NCBI RefSeq assembly: GCF_905171765.1
Contig: NC_053392.1
Span: 374,703,963-374,767,962 of the forward strand
DNA: 64,000 bases
DNA from: Bufo bufo
Taxonomy: Eukaryota > Chordata > Amphibia > Anura > Bufonidae
Reading direction: 5' to 3'
Shown: piece by piece, positions 1 to 12,069 of the stretch
Layout: each line of letters begins with the position of its first letter
Numbering within the stretch: position 1 is the first letter of the stretch
Position numbers and translations under genes: made by a program
The notes under the pieces: generated by a model
What the model was told of the DNA's origin: nothing
The model's input: the letters and a program-made list of their open reading frames with translations, nothing else
Database searches by the model: none

Positions 1-372
1 ATGCATCCGTCATGAACGGATCCGGTTGTATTATGTCTTCTATAGCCATCACGGATCCGTCAGGAACACCATTAAAAGTCAATAGGGGACGGATCCGTTT
101 TCTATTGTGTCAAAGAAAACGGATCCATCCCCATTGACTTACATTGTGTGTCAGGATCCGTTTGGTTCCACTTCGTCAGGCGGACAGCAAAAAGCTGCAG
201 GCAGCGTTTTGGTGTGCGCCTCCAGAGCGGAATGGTGACTGAACGGAGGCAAACTGATGCATTCTAAATGGATCCCTTTCCATTCAGAATGCATTAGGGC
301 AAAACTGATCCGTTTTGTACCGCTTCTGAGAGCCCATGACGGATGTCAGAAACGGAAAGCCAGAAAGTAGCC
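1..372. mobile_element. TTA-site MITE, left part cut by the window
   Basis: The right terminus GAAAGTAGCC is followed by TTA (373-375). The interior is built from GGATCCGT-type palindromic words and reads as the reverse of the MITE at 12516-12990. No coding capacity. The terminus and 3-bp TTA target resemble PIF/Harbinger-type MITEs, which is an inference. Confidence 0.6.
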
Positions 373-375
373 TTA

Positions 376-782
376 TTACGCTAGAGCAGAGTGGGAAATC
401 TTTTTGCTGCCGAGGGCCATTTGGATATTTGCAACATCGTTCGGGGGCCATACAAAATTCTCTACTTAAAAATTTTACGGTTATATTTAGTCAAACATAT
501 AAGTGTCTTAGGGGTAAGTTACAGAAATTGCGCTTCAAATAAAAAAAATCTAGAGCGATGTATTTTTGCAGCACAAAATGGCGCCTGCACTATATATTAC
601 AAATAGTACAGGTGTCATTTTGACCACATATAGCAGTCTAATATTTAAGTTGAGAATGTTATATATTTATTTGGCATTAATGGCAGCCAAGCTTATCCCA
701 GTGGGTTCCAGAGAGGGATTCACCCAGCTTTTACTCTCCCTGCCTCTTTCTTCACAACTGTCCTTACCTTTGTCCCTTTCTC
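376..782. other. unassigned stretch
   Basis: I see no gene, splice-flanked exon or clear terminal repeat here. Short open frames lack any recognisable family signature. The right end grades into the CT-rich minisatellite. Confidence 0.4.
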
Positions 783-1210
783 AGCCTCAGATCTGCCCCC
801 CACCTCCATCTGCCTCAAATCAGCCTCCTATCAGACCCCAAGCCTACATCAGCCTCAGATTAGACTCTCATCAGACCCTCCCAGCCTTAGATCAGACCCC
901 CAGCCTCAGATCACACCCCCATCAGACCTCCCAACCTCAGATCAGACCCCCATCAGACCCTCCCTAGCCTCAGATCAGCCCCCATCAGACCCCCCCAGCC
1001 TCAGATCAGATCCTGATCAGACTCCCCAGCCTCAGATCAGACCCTCATCAGACCCCCCAGCCTCGGATAAGACCCCCCAGCCTCGGATAAGACCCCCCAG
1101 CCTCAGATCAGACCCCCGCAGCCTCAGATCAGACCCCCCCCAGCCTCAGATAAGACCTCATCAGACCCTACCCACACTCAGATCAGCCCCAATCAGACCT
1201 CAGATCAGAC
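783..1210. repeat. CT-rich minisatellite (CCTCAGATCAGACCCC units)
   Basis: Imperfect tandem units built on CCTCAGATCAGACCCCCATCA and shorter variants run across the stretch. The open frame running into it from 566 has a repetitive Pro/Gln/Ser translation and is a by-product of the repeat. Confidence 0.85.
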
Positions 1211-2378
1211 ATTTAAAAAAATTTCAAAAATTGACTTACCTCTCCAGCTCCAGACGGCGCTGCCACTTGGCAGATTCACGTACCCTCCCTAGGCTTCTTT
1301 TTGCCACGCTGTACTGTGACCTGACAGCGCACAGCGTCAGGTCATAGTGCGCATCTACGTGCACTACGTCCTGACACTGTATGTGTCAGGACACAGCATG
1401 GGGTCGGAAGAAGACCAGAGAAGTTGATTACTGCTAGCAATGCGCTGTTCTCACCTTCCTGTGCCTCCCACATGCTAATGACTGCTTCCATAATGGAAGC
1501 GGTCATTAGCATTTTCAGGCAGGGGGCCGGGGGCTACATGAAATGGTCCCAAAGCAAGAGGTTCCCCACCCCTGCGGTAGAGTAACCTCACAACTGCATT
1601 GCCAAGTTATTCTCAACTGTTAAAAGGGTTTTCAACAACATAGTCCCCATGCACACTACTGAATTTCATTTTCCGGTCCAAAAATCTCGGTTTCCCAAGC
1701 CACAGATACCGGCTATGTGCGTCCTTCATTTTCCCATTCCACCTGTCCCACCCTATATTAAAAATGCATATTCTTCTCTGCAAAATGGACAAGAATAGGA
1801 CACGTATGTTTTTTTGCGGCAGTGTGGAACGGACATACGAACATGGTGTGCTGTCTGCATTATTTGCAGCCCCATGGAAATTAATGGGTCCACATCCTAT
1901 ATGCAAAAAATGCAGATCGGATGCAAACCAAAAATACGGATGCGTGCATGGGGCCTAATACTGATGACGTATCCATATGGGTCAGCGATATCTGATTGAC
2001 AGGGATCCAACTGCCTGCAACCCCACCAATAACCTATTTGTTGGGGCCATGGTGGAAGCTATGGCCTATTCATTGTACACCAAGCACAGCGCCATCCATT
2101 GTATAGCAGTTGAGCTTTGTATTTAGCATAATTTCTTTCACTTGAAAGGCTATGTAATTGATGGATGTGACTTCACAGGCTGAGGAAGAGGCTGCAGCTC
2201 TTGGCCCATGGTCCTATAAAGTGGCCTATCCTGAGAAGATCCAGAAGACCTTTTTAATTATAGTCTCTTTCTTTGTCACATGTGTTGACATCGCTCTGAA
2301 CAGTCACTATTTATTAGATCGCTCTGTTGTGTATGCAGAGTAGTAGTAAGAAGTTATAAAATGATATGGCATACTTAC
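1211..2378. other. intergenic or intronic, degraded repeats
   Basis: Contains short hairpins (near 1315-1400, TGACCTGACAGCGCACAGCGTCAGGTCA) and a piece near 1990-2060 that resembles the interior of the 7042-7417 MITE. No further slc18b1 exon was recognised, so the next downstream exon probably lies before position 1. Confidence 0.35.
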
Positions 2379-2474
2379 TATGCTGCACTGAGCATTTCTG
2401 GATAGATTGGCAAACCAGAAAGACCAATACAGAATCCATCCAACACTAATACAACGATAAACAGCCACAATTTA
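2379..2474 (-). CDS. slc18b1: slc18b1-like MFS transporter, downstream exon
   Basis: This 96-bp exon encodes 32 residues once the AG carried over from the previous exon completes the first codon: SKLWLFIVVLVLDGF, then GLPIYPEMLSAA. Human SLC18B1 has SQLWLLVLILVVSG and IIPTFPEILSCA in the same order. The acceptor is tctgttttctag and the donor is TA|gtaagt. The segment is one membrane helix and the following loop in the C-terminal half of the 12-helix transporter. SLC18B1 is described as a vesicular polyamine/H+ exchanger; function here is inferred from homology. It is the last exon visible because the gene runs toward lower coordinates. A paralogue of slc18b1 cannot be excluded. Confidence 0.85.
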
Positions 2475-3416
2475 CTAGAAAACAGAGAAAATAGAAAATA
2501 TAGAAAATAGTTGAGAAATATTATTTTTGTAAAGTGCTGATATCCTACTGTATATTTCACACTGCCCATAATCCTAAACATCATTCCCACATTCACACAT
2601 TTTTTTATTCTCTAAATGCCTAAAATCATAAGATAAAGTTATTTTGCAATAGATCCTAATTAAAGATTTCCTAACATTTTGCTTCCTTATGAAGTGACCC
2701 ACTGAATCACTGCTAAAGGATAAATACTCTGGTTGCTACTAAAACGTTTACTGTTATGCTAACTTCTGATTTATGCACCCTGTGATCCAGAAAGGCTACA
2801 TATATGAGGAAATACTTAAATTGGCAGCCTTGTTAATAGTTGCTGGGTGGTGAGCTTGTCTTATTTCTTATGTCTAGAGTAGGGAGTTCCTAGAAAGTCC
2901 AGCTAGAAAGTTGCAGCCAAGTAGGCCAAAAGAGAACTCTTCTCCAGGAAAACACCATTCCTGAGAGTGAAAAGCTGCCAGAAAAGCAACTCTGCTGAGG
3001 ATAGAAGAGTTGAATTAATACAGAAGGTTGAGGACCATAAAGGCTGTGTTTGGGCTGAGACAATAAGGGTAACAATTGCATATGGATTTAGACTTTACTG
3101 CATGTGGTTAGGGTTAATTACTGCATGTAGTTAAGGTTAATTGCTTCTAGCGCCCACCACACTTCTTAGATGGATCTGACCATCTGATCTAAGGGTGTGA
3201 TCCAGGGTGTGATCAGAGCGGAACAACAGTGCGCACCTCCATCCACTGTTGCTGCACCCTAGGGTATAGTCGGAGAGGGATCAGCCACCATGAGGACTGC
3301 TTCCTTCCTTATGGCTACCGCAGCCACTCATCCTCTCCACATCCTGCAAGCACACATCCCTCTTGCGAGCCGTGCCCGTTGCACACATGCCTATTTACAA
3401 GCTATTGGGGGCTATT

Positions 3417-3589
3417 GGGGTCATTTATCAAACTGATATAAAGTACAACTGGCTTAGTTGTCCATAGCAACCAATCAGATTCCACCTTTCATTTTCCCAA
3501 AGAGCTGTCAAAAATGAAAGGTGGAATCTGATTTGTTGCTATGGGCAACTAAGCCAGTTCTACTTCACACCAGTTTGATAATTAACCCC
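3417..3589. repeat. foldback MITE with about 80-bp arms
   Basis: The arm starting GGGGTCATTTATCAAACTG pairs with the reverse-complementary arm ending CAGTTTGATAATTAACCCC. Both arms include the complement pair CAACTGGCTTAGTTG and CAACTAAGCCAGTT. The spacer is about 20 bp. No protein is encoded. Confidence 0.8.
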
Positions 3590-4100
3590 ATATGTGTCTC
3601 TATGGTAACAAACAGTAAACTTTTTATTGCCAAATTCTGCAGTCATATTCCCTTCTACCTGCTGTCAGCATCTTGCTATCCTAATGAATGTACGTTTGCA
3701 CAAAGTAATGAACAAGGGAAGAAAATACGAAACTGCAACACATGATTTGATTGCTCTCTGGTACCAAGAAGACGCTTAGCCTGCATAGTAGCCGTAGAAA
3801 CAAAACTATGGCAAATTATGGCAAAGCGGCAACATTTGTAATTTTCTATTCATGGGGACAATATGAAAAATGTTGGTCGTGAAGGTGTACATGGCCTTTA
3901 CATTTTGAAAAATGTTTGCTATCCACTACACAGTATAGCAGTGTTTAAACACACGTTCAGCCATACTCTAACCTTGGTAAAAAAGTGCTTTAGACACGAC
4001 CTAGTGCAAATAGTTTAGAAATATGAGAATTCACCAAGGTGATTGCCTTTTTTATTAACAGTACAGGAATCAGGTTGTACATGACTGTATTTGCTTCTTA

Positions 4101-4507
4101 GGGCTCATTCACACAACCATATGGTTGCCGTGCTCATGTTGCAGACCGCAAATAGCGGTCAGCAATGCACGGGCACCGGCCACGTGAATCCTGTATTGCG
4201 GTGCGGACTCATTGACTTCAATTGGTCTGTAATCTGCAAAATATGGCTAAAGATAGGACATGTCCTATCTTTTGCGGTGCGGAAGCATGGACTCGAAAGC
4301 CCACGGATGGGCTTCCAAATGTTTCCCTGGGCTTCCGATCCGTGCCTCCACTCCACAAAAGATAGTACATGTCCTATCTTTTGCTGTATCTTGCGGATTG
4401 TGGACCCATTCAAGTCAATGGGTCTGCATACGCAATACAGCCGTATTGTGGATCACGATTTATGGTCCGCTATATGGGAACCATGTGCATACTGTTGTGT
4501 GAATGGG
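4101..4507. mobile_element. TTA-site MITE
   Basis: Termini GGGCTCATTCACAC and GTGTGAATGGG form an imperfect inverted pair, flanked on both sides by TTA (4098-4100, 4508-4510). The interior has repeated AAGATAGGACATGTCC-like inverted words and no coding capacity. Confidence 0.8.
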
Positions 4508-4599
4508 TTATTACTATGTGGTAGCTAAAAAATTTATATAGCTATTAAATAATTAGTGAAGTTTTAGTATAACATCTTTCCAAAACTCAAAATTTTTAT

Positions 4600-4946
4600 T
4601 AAAGAGGTTTTCCGACAGTTTTACACTAATGACCTATCCTCAGAATAAGCCACCAATCAGCTGTTGAAGGAGGCAGCAGCGCTGTGGTGAACACTGCAGC
4701 CATTTTGCAGCTTAACCTAGGCTAGTAACATCTCATTCATCGGTCACATGGCCTAGGCGCAGCTCAGTCCTATTCAGTAAAAATGGCTGAGCTACGATAC
4801 CACACAAAGCCACTACACAAGGTATGAAACAGTGCTTGGTAAGCTGCGAGGAGGCCACAGAGCTCACTGGAGTGATAGGGCCTCTTTGAATGGCTGGAGG
4901 CACCGATCAGATACTAATGGCTTATCCTGAAGACAGGTCATCAGAA
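4600..4946. mobile_element. degraded MITE fragment
   Basis: The start AAAGAGGTTTTCCGACAG and the phrase ATGACCTATCCTCAGAATA recall the MITE at 7042-7417. No matching right terminus is visible before the next MITE. Confidence 0.4.
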
Positions 4947-4949
4947 TAA

Positions 4950-6837
4950 GGCCTCCTGCACACAAACGTATTTTTTTGCTGTCCGCAAAAACGGGTCCCG
5001 TTTTTCCGTGATCCGTGACCGTTTTTTCGTCCGTGGGTCTTCCTTGATTTTTGGAGGATCCACGGACATGAAAAAAAAGTCGTTTTGGTGTCCGCCTGGC
5101 CGTGCGGAGCCAAACGCCTCTATGTTAGAATATACTGTCGGATATGAGTTAGATCGTGAAACCTCATTTCCGACAGTATATTCTAACACAGAGGCGTTCC
5201 CATGGTGATGGGGACGCTTCTAGTTAGAATATACTACAAACTGTGTACATGACTGCCCCCTGCTGCCTAGCAGCATCCGATCTCTTACAGGGGGCTGTGA
5301 TCAGCACAATTAACCCCTCAGGTGCCGCACCTGAAGGGGTTAATTGTACTATCATATCCCCCTGTAAGAGATCAGGGCTGCCAGGCAGCAGGGGGCAGAC
5401 CCCCCTCCCTCCCCAGTTTGAATATCATTGGTGGCCAGTGCGCCCCCCCCCCCCCTTCCTCCCTCTATTGTAATAATTCGTTGGTGGCACAGTGTGCGCC
5501 CCCCCCCCTTCCTCCCTCTATTGTAATAAATCGTTGGTGGCACAGTGTGCGCCCCCCATTGGCCCCCCCTCCCTCTATAGCATTAACAATATTGGTGGCC
5601 AGTGTGCGGCCTTCCATCTCCCCCCCCCCGATCATTGGTGGCAGCGGGTTACTAGCAATAGTACAATAGTAAAAGATTCATACTTACCTGGGAGCTGCGA
5701 TGTCTGTGTCCGGCCGAGAGCTCCTCCTACTGGGAAGTGACAGTTCATTTAGCAATGCGCCGCATAGACCTGTCACTTACCAGTAGGTGGAGCTCCCGGC
5801 CGGACACGAACATCGCAGCAGCCGGTAAGTATGAATCTTCTACTATTGTACTATTGCTAAGTAACCATGGCAACTAGGACTGTAGTAGCGTCCTGGTTGC
5901 CATGGTTACCGATCGGAGCCCCAGCGATTAAACTGGGACTCCGATCGGAACTCCGCTGCCACCAATGATGGGGGGGGCGGAGATGGGAGGCCGCACACTG
6001 ACCACCAATGTTGTTAATGCTATAGAGGGAGGGGGGGCCGATGGGGGGCCCACACTGTGCCACCAACGAATTATTACAATAGAGGGAGGGGGGGGGGGGG
6101 GGCGCCCACTGTGCCACCAACGAATTTTTACAATAGAGGGAGGGGGGGGGGGGCGCACTGGCCACCAACCTATTATTACAATAGAGGGGGGGGGGCGCAC
6201 TGGCCACCAATGATATTCAAACTGGGGGGGGGGGGGGGAGGGTCTGCCCCCTGCTGCCTGGCAGCCCTGATCTCTTACAGGGGGCCGTGATCAGCACAAT
6301 TAACCCCTTCAGGTGCCGCACCTAAAGGGGTTAATTGTGCTGATCACGGCCCCCTGTAAGAGATCAGGGCTGCCAGGCAGCAGGGGGCAGTCTTGTACAC
6401 AGTTTGTAGTGTATTCTAACTAGAAGCGTCCCCATCACCATGGGAACGCTTCTGTGTTAGAATATACTGTCGGTTCTGAGTTTTCACGAAGTGAAAACTC
6501 AGCTTTGAAAAAGCTTTTATGCAGACGGATCTTCGGATCTGTCTGTATAAAAACTAACCTACGGCCACGGATCACGGACACGGATGCCAATCTTGTGTGC
6601 ATCCGTGTTCTTTCACGGACCCATTGACTTGAATGGGTCCGTGAACCGTTGGCCGTGAAAAAAATAGGACAGGTCATATTTTTTTCACGGCCAGGAAACA
6701 CGGATCACGGATGCGGCTGCAAAACGGTGCATTTTCCGTTTTTTCCACGGACCGATTGAAAGTCAATGGGTCCGCGAAAAAAAACGGAATACGGCACAAT
6801 GGCCACGGGTGCACACAACGGTCGTGTGCAGGAGGCC
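4950..6837. mobile_element. 1.9-kb foldback MITE with nested palindromes
   Basis: The termini GGCCTCCTGCACAC and GTGTGCAGGAGGCC are perfect inverted repeats, flanked by TAA on both sides. Most of the element folds on itself. The segment from about 5106 (GAATATACTGTCGG, then the block with CTGCCCCCTGCTGCC) recurs inverted at 6240-6480. The middle (5655-5865) is a further palindrome centred near 5760. Poly-C blocks with the phrase CTCTATTGTAATAA lie in the left arm and poly-G complements in the right arm. Open frames here are shadows of the repeats. Confidence 0.85.
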
Positions 6838-7041
6838 TAAAACAGTAGGAAAACTCATTTATGATTATATGAACACTAATTGGTATTTTGCCATGATTAC
6901 CACAAAAAAAATCTCAGTTTTTGTTATTTTGAGGAGGGGAAAGCCACAAAACCGGTACATGTGAGTGCACCCTAATATACTAACGCTCATTGATAATCTT
7001 TATTAACACTAGTTTGTTATGTTTTATGCAAATTAAGCTTA

Positions 7042-7417
7042 AAAGAGCTTTCCAGGACTTAAATATTAATGACCTATCTTCCACACACATTATTAATATC
7101 AGATTGGGTCCAACCTCCTGCAACCCCACCGATTAGCTGTTTCAGCCAGCACCAAAAACTATACAGTGGGTGGAGCTGGAAGTAGAAGGTGCTCTGTCCA
7201 TAATATAGGGGTGCTGGGATACTGCAACTCAGCTCCCATTCAACTAAATGGGAGCTGAGTTGCAATACAATGGCCGGAAACTACATCATGGACAGAGACT
7301 TCTGCTTCCGTCTCCATTTCTGCCACAGACAGCTGCCCGAAACAGCTGATCAGTGAGGTGCTGGACGTCACTATCCCAAGGATAGAACATAAATATCTAA
7401 GTCCTGAAAACTCTTTC
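7042..7417. mobile_element. MITE with 20-bp imperfect TIRs
   Basis: Left end AAAGAGCTTTCCAGGACTTA and right end TAAGTCCTGAAAACTCTTTC are reverse complements with two mismatches. The interior includes two versions of an AGCTGAT-containing block. Non-coding. Confidence 0.65.
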
Positions 7418-7902
7418 AATCACTTTATCATCTGTAATCTTACAACTTGCTATTTTACTCTGTTTCTATTCCTCACAATATTTGCTTGCTGAAAGTGAAT
7501 TGAAACAATGACATTATATTCACATGCAGCAGAATATCTTGCAGACATTTCTCTGACTGAAAATGAGTTTCACATACGTGAAAGGGGTTGTTCCTGCAAA
7601 TCCCATTCAAAAGATGGGGACAGTTACAGACATATCTGCAACAAATCTGAGGTGTATGAGCCCTTAGGCCAGACACAGACGAGCGAGTTCGATGTGAAAA
7701 ACTCGCTGTGTGTGGCTGTAGGATTTCCCGTTCTGGTTTCTGCTCCTCTGACAGGATTGCACAGCATTATAATGATTTATAATGCTTTGTGTCCCTGTGA
7801 GACCTGGAATCTGTTGAATTAGCATGTGTGTTAACTCTACTACATCTGTATATTATATGTATGTAAAAGACTCGATAGTCTACAGTAAATATAGATTTTA
7901 TT

Positions 7903-8228
7903 AACTACCTACAAAGCAATACCAGACCGCTTACAAATCAATATAAATTTTATTACATGATCCAATACATAATTAAAAACATTAGTGCAGGGAAAGGTGA
8001 CATCAACTGGAGGAAGACACAGCGGATACAAATTTCAAAAAGTTACCACATACTTATATACAGAAACAATAGAATAAAGTGCAAGTGCAAAAATTGTATT
8101 AAACACATCCAAAGGACCAAGAACAATTACCCATGCTGTGTCTCCACCGAGGTGGCACCAGCCCGACGCGCATTTCGGTGAACCTTATATTGATTTGTAA
8201 GCGGTCTGGTATTGCTTTGTAGGTAGTT
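7903..8228. repeat. inverted-end Penelope-type non-coding copy
   Basis: Forty-four-base arms at 7903-7946 and 8185-8228 are near-perfect reverse complements, each containing CAATACCAGACCGCTTAC or its complement. Just inside the right arm, the minus strand reads TTCACCGAAATGCGCGTCGG, resembling the GAAA...CGCGTCGG tail of Penelope-like non-coding ends. The family call is an inference. Confidence 0.5.
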
Positions 8229-8544
8229 ATTTTAAGTATTTATACCAAGGCTTTTCGTGATAGGTATAATTGATTGGTGATGCTATTGTGCACACATATT
8301 CTGTTGGGACTCTCTTGGTTGTTGTTTTTTTATATATATATATATATATTTTATTAGTATAGAGCGTGTTGAGTCTCAGTCACAGTCCTAGTACATATGC
8401 ACATCAGGATGTTAGGGAACAGAATCCTTTTACAGCATCTTTTTACAACCTGCCTACCTTGGTGGTAATTGTTACCCTTCGATGAAAGACGCAAATGTAG
8501 TGTGAAGAGCCCAAGGTATTTAACATATTAAGATTTAAACACAC

Positions 8545-8636
8545 CTTTCAATGTGGAATATAGGTGCAGGTCCTAACATAAAAAAACACAATGCAATACC
8601 AAGGTTGCCAAAAATGATAAAACGCTTCCTCCATTC
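8545..8636 (-). CDS. slc18b1: slc18b1-like MFS transporter, exon
   Basis: This 92-bp exon encodes 30 residues plus two bases. EWRKRFIIFGNLGIA and MLGPAPIFHIE match human SLC18B1 LRKWLLVFGNLITA and LLGPVPILHIK. The acceptor is tttttcatacag and the donor is GAAAG|gtgtgt. It lies 82 bp downstream of the previous exon, joined in phase 0. The residues form the loop after the SD(R/K)xP motif and the next membrane helix. Colinearity with the two flanking exons makes chance similarity unlikely. Confidence 0.87.
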
Positions 8637-8718
8637 CTGTATGAAAAACATAAAAAGGTAAATCATGATTACAGTGAAAGCAAGCCACTTGATCAATGTC
8701 AAAAGAAATATTACTTAC

Positions 8719-8820
8719 AGGGCATCTGTCGCTTACTACTCCAAGAAGTGGTGAACTTAGTGAATACGATAAAGCAAGTCCGAGAAAAACTAAGCCAACA
8801 TAACTGGCGTTCAAGTTAAA
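8719..8820 (-). CDS. slc18b1: slc18b1-like MFS transporter, exon
   Basis: A 102-bp, phase-0 exon of 34 codons encoding FNLNASYVGLVFLGLALSYS, then LSSPLLGVVSDRCP. Human SLC18B1 has FNLPAGYVGLVFLGMALSYA, then ISSPLFGLLSDKRP. The acceptor is tttttctgcttccag and the donor CCT|gtaagt. It covers a transmembrane helix and the short cytosolic GxxSDRxP loop typical of major facilitator transporters. The transcript runs from high to low coordinates. Confidence 0.9.
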
Positions 8821-10017
8821 CTGGAAGCAGAAAAAGAGAACAGCAATCTCTACCGGAACATTACTTGAATGTTTTATTAACTAACCATATGTAAATTTGC
8901 ATTATTAGAAACACACATAGGAAAATAATTATATTTAATCATACAAAGGAGACTTTGAGGAGGTAAAATATTAAAACCAGATTGTGATATCACAGAAAAT
9001 CATCATAGCATTAAATGTTTATTAACTAAAAAAGAAACAAAAAAAGCATAACATTTTAGATAATCACAAAATTCCAACATTGGTGGATTTTGTCAGCAAA
9101 TGTGAGCACAAAATATTTCATGACATTTAAAGATGAGTTAATTAGTTTGCAACGAACCAGGTTCGTTAGGAATTTCTCAAATATTTATCCACCAGGCAAA
9201 CCCAAAGCTTTTTAGGTTACCTTCAGATGAAATGGGACACAGCGCTATTTCACTGCACAAGTCTGTGGGAAAAAGAATGAGGGAGGGAGGAAGTAAAAGA
9301 GTGCTAACATGACCCTGAGAGGAAGCGGGGTTGGGGGAGGCTTGCCCTGATTGGCTCCTAGGCTGACAGACGGCCTGGATGAGCCAATCAGTGCTGTAGC
9401 AGGAAGGGAGGTACCTTTGCAGAATGAGCAGAACATCATTCTGCGCATGGCTGTGAATGAGGGTGGACAGAAAACGATCTTAGAGACAGTGTACAGTCAC
9501 AATCCAGCTTCTATTCTATTGTGAGGGATAGTAAAAGGAAAGGCTAGAAAGAAGAATAATTGTATAGAATTGGGAATGGCAGGGAAAACTTACAGACGAG
9601 GAGTGAGAAGGGAGGAGATGAGGCTGGGTGTGCTAGACAGTGCCTTCTAGCTGCAGTTACTGCCTTATAACACAGCTGCAGTTGCTGCAGAACCTCAAAA
9701 GCTGCAAGAACATTTCTTTTTTTTCCAATTTGAACAGAAATATATATATATTTTTTTTCTGAAGTGTTGGTGTGGGGAAAGACTGGACAACATGTTTTAC
9801 AATAGAGAGGATAGCATTTTGAAACACCTGAAACTATAGTCCAAAATCTGGGATAGGGCATCTCCAGACAATTCAAGTATACAACACATGTTTTAGAATA
9901 CGGAGGGTAGCATTTTAAATCTCTGAGTGAAAACACTGGAAATACTAAAATCTATGACAAGGCATCTCCACACAGTTTAAGGTTTTTTTTTCTGTTTTTC
10001 AAAAATAGCAATCCAAG

Positions 10018-10520
10018 TTCTGTGCCCATGTGAACAAGACAGACATAGCAGAGCTGGAGAGGTTTGAGAAGAGGGCAACTAAAGTGATAACTGCAATGGG
10101 TGGACTATAGTACCCAAAAGATTATCAAAATTTGGGTTATTAGGGTTAGAAAAAAGACGACTGAGGGGACAGCATTCTTTATTGTAAGAGCAGTGAGAAT
10201 ATGGAACTCTGTACCTGAGGAGGTGGTGATGATGAACTCACTAAAAGAGTTCAAGAGGGGCCTGGATGTATTTCTGGAGTGTAATAATAATACAAGTTAT
10301 AGTTATTAGATTTCTAGAGAAGGATCATTGATTTAGGGAGTTATTTTGAATGCTTGATTGGAGTCGGAAAGGAAGTTTTCCTCTAAAATAAGGAAAATTG
10401 GCTTCTACCACACAGTTTGTTTTTTTACCTTCCTCTGGATAAATTTGCAGGATAACATGCTGAACTGGATGAATGGATGTTTTTTGCAGCCTTACAAACG
10501 ATATTATTATGTTATCAATG
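10018..10520 (+). mobile_element. LINE 3' end (CR1/L2-like), degraded
   Basis: Frame-shifted translation gives AELERFEKRATKVITAM, then VRAVRIWNSVPEEVVM and LKEFKRGLDVFL. This order is typical of the C-terminal reverse-transcriptase tail of CR1/L2-type LINEs (LERVQRRATKLI, then WNSLPEEVV, then FKxxLD). The 3' UTR phrase GGAAAATTGGCTTCTACC follows. Several frameshifts and stops; 5' truncated. Confidence 0.7.
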
Positions 10521-11433
10521 TGTTCAAGAGCTTAGGAAGGGGGAGGGGAGAGATAAAATGCAAAAATTCATTAACAATTCACAAAAACAGATAACAAGTT
10601 TTCCTAAAAATTCTGGGTCTTAGGAGACTAGAGGGTGTTACATGCCAATTTTCAGGGCAATTGGAACCACTTTGTTTCGACCTAAATCGATTCAGGTCCA
10701 AACCAAACTTTTTGAAAGATTACGCAAACGAGATGGTCGCGCTGCCACATATAGGCTGTAGCTTCTAAGTGTAGATGAGGACATGACAGTCTCTTCTAGT
10801 GCAACCGAACAACCGAGTTCCAACAGAGGATAATCTTTGCCAAAAACGACTCCTTCTGTGGATTTTAGAATTTGGAGCACATAGTGAAGGTCCATCAACT
10901 TATTATATCTTCCCTCCGTGGTAAATAATCCATCCTTCATAACTACAACTCATAACCAATAGACTTCTATCCTTAGCTTTACGCTATTTAGTATTACCCA
11001 CATGTTATCACTCAGCCAATCATATTGCATTCACATCTACTATCACCATACGTCATTCCCCATTCACAAACCTGACATGTGATTTTTAGCAACCAATAAG
11101 ACCTCCCATTCTAACTAATCCTCCCCATAGTGTTATACCGTAGCTTTACTACAAACTTATAACTATTCATGCAGACATTGTTTCAGATCAAAGTCTATGT
11201 TTAGTTCATCAGGTTGTAAGGAATTCATTCTGTATATATATTCTACTTCGGTGCGATTGATGTTCGCCACCGGGTCCCCACCCTGCCCCGCCAGTTCAGT
11301 TTAACCTTTTCGATCCCCACAAACCATAACCCCTTAGGATCTTTTTCCATGCATTTTTTTTAAATGCATGGACACGCTATGACTTTCCAAGCCTTTCTTT
11401 ATGTTGTTAATATGCTCCTGGATTCTAGTCTTA

Positions 11434-11736
11434 GGGTCCATTCACATGTCCGTAGTGTATTGCGGATCCGCAAATTGTGGATCCGCAATACACTCGGCTG
11501 GCAACCCCCATAGAACTGCCTATTTTTGTCCGCAATTGCGGACAAGAATAGAACATGTTCTATTTCTTTGCGGAGCCGCGGCCCGGAAGTTCGGGGCCGA
11601 AGCCCGGAAGTTCAGGGCCGTGCTCCGGAAATGCTTTCCGCATCCATTCCTGCCCCTTTGAGAATGAATGGGTCCGCACGCGTTCCCGATATTTTGGAAT
11701 GGATGCGGACCCATTTGCGGACGTGTGAATGGACCC
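11434..11736. mobile_element. TTA-site MITE
   Basis: Termini GGGTCCATTCACATGTCCG and its complement at the right end (CGGACGTGTGAATGGACCC), with TTA on both sides (11431-11433 and 11737-11739). It is inserted in the minus-strand Penelope copy and abuts the next MITE, with a single TTA shared between them. Confidence 0.85.
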
Positions 11737-11739
11737 TTA

Positions 11740-12069
11740 GGCTGGGTTCAGACCTGAGCGTCTTTGATATGCGCGTTTAACGCGCGTTTTTGACAAGCGT
11801 TTTTGACAAGCGTTTTTTGCAATAGTAAACGCGCGTTTGACGCGCGTTTGTGTGATTGACTGCAATGTCCTATGGCCACAAACGCGCGTCAAAACGCCCC
11901 AAAGAAGCTCAAGTACTTGTTTGAGCGTAGGGCGTTTTACAGCGCGTTTTTCAGCGCTGTAAAACGCTCAAGTGAGAACCAGGGCCATAGGGAAGCATTG
12001 GTTTTCATGTGTTGAGCGTTTTACAGCGCGTTTGAACGCGCTGTAAAACGCTCAAGTGTGAACCCAGCC
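11740..12069. mobile_element. TTA-site MITE
   Basis: Termini GGCTGGGTTCAGACCTGAGC and GCTCAAGTGTGAACCCAGCC, with TTA at 11737-11739 and 12070-12072. The interior is rich in GCGCGTTT and AACGCGC palindromes. The same family recurs at 41972-42287. Confidence 0.85.

Larger units (their letters stand above)
2475..8544 (-). other. slc18b1: slc18b1-like intron (6.1 kb)
   Basis: Intron between the exons at 8545-8636 and 2379-2474, phase 2, gtgtgt donor and ctag acceptor. It holds several MITEs and foldbacks listed separately. The parts 2475-3416, 3590-4097, 6841-7041 and 7418-7902 show no recognisable gene or element end. Confidence 0.75.

Noticed and set aside
566..967. 133-codon Pro/Gln/Ser ORF
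   Set aside because: Runs into the CT-rich minisatellite and is created by it.
2158..2343. 61-codon ORF with a hydrophobic stretch, considered as an exon
   Set aside because: Wrong strand for slc18b1, no splice sites fitting the gene, and no recognisable similarity.
5243..6290. Several Pro-rich and Gly-rich ORFs on both strands
   Set aside because: Translations of poly-C and poly-G foldback arms in the MITE.
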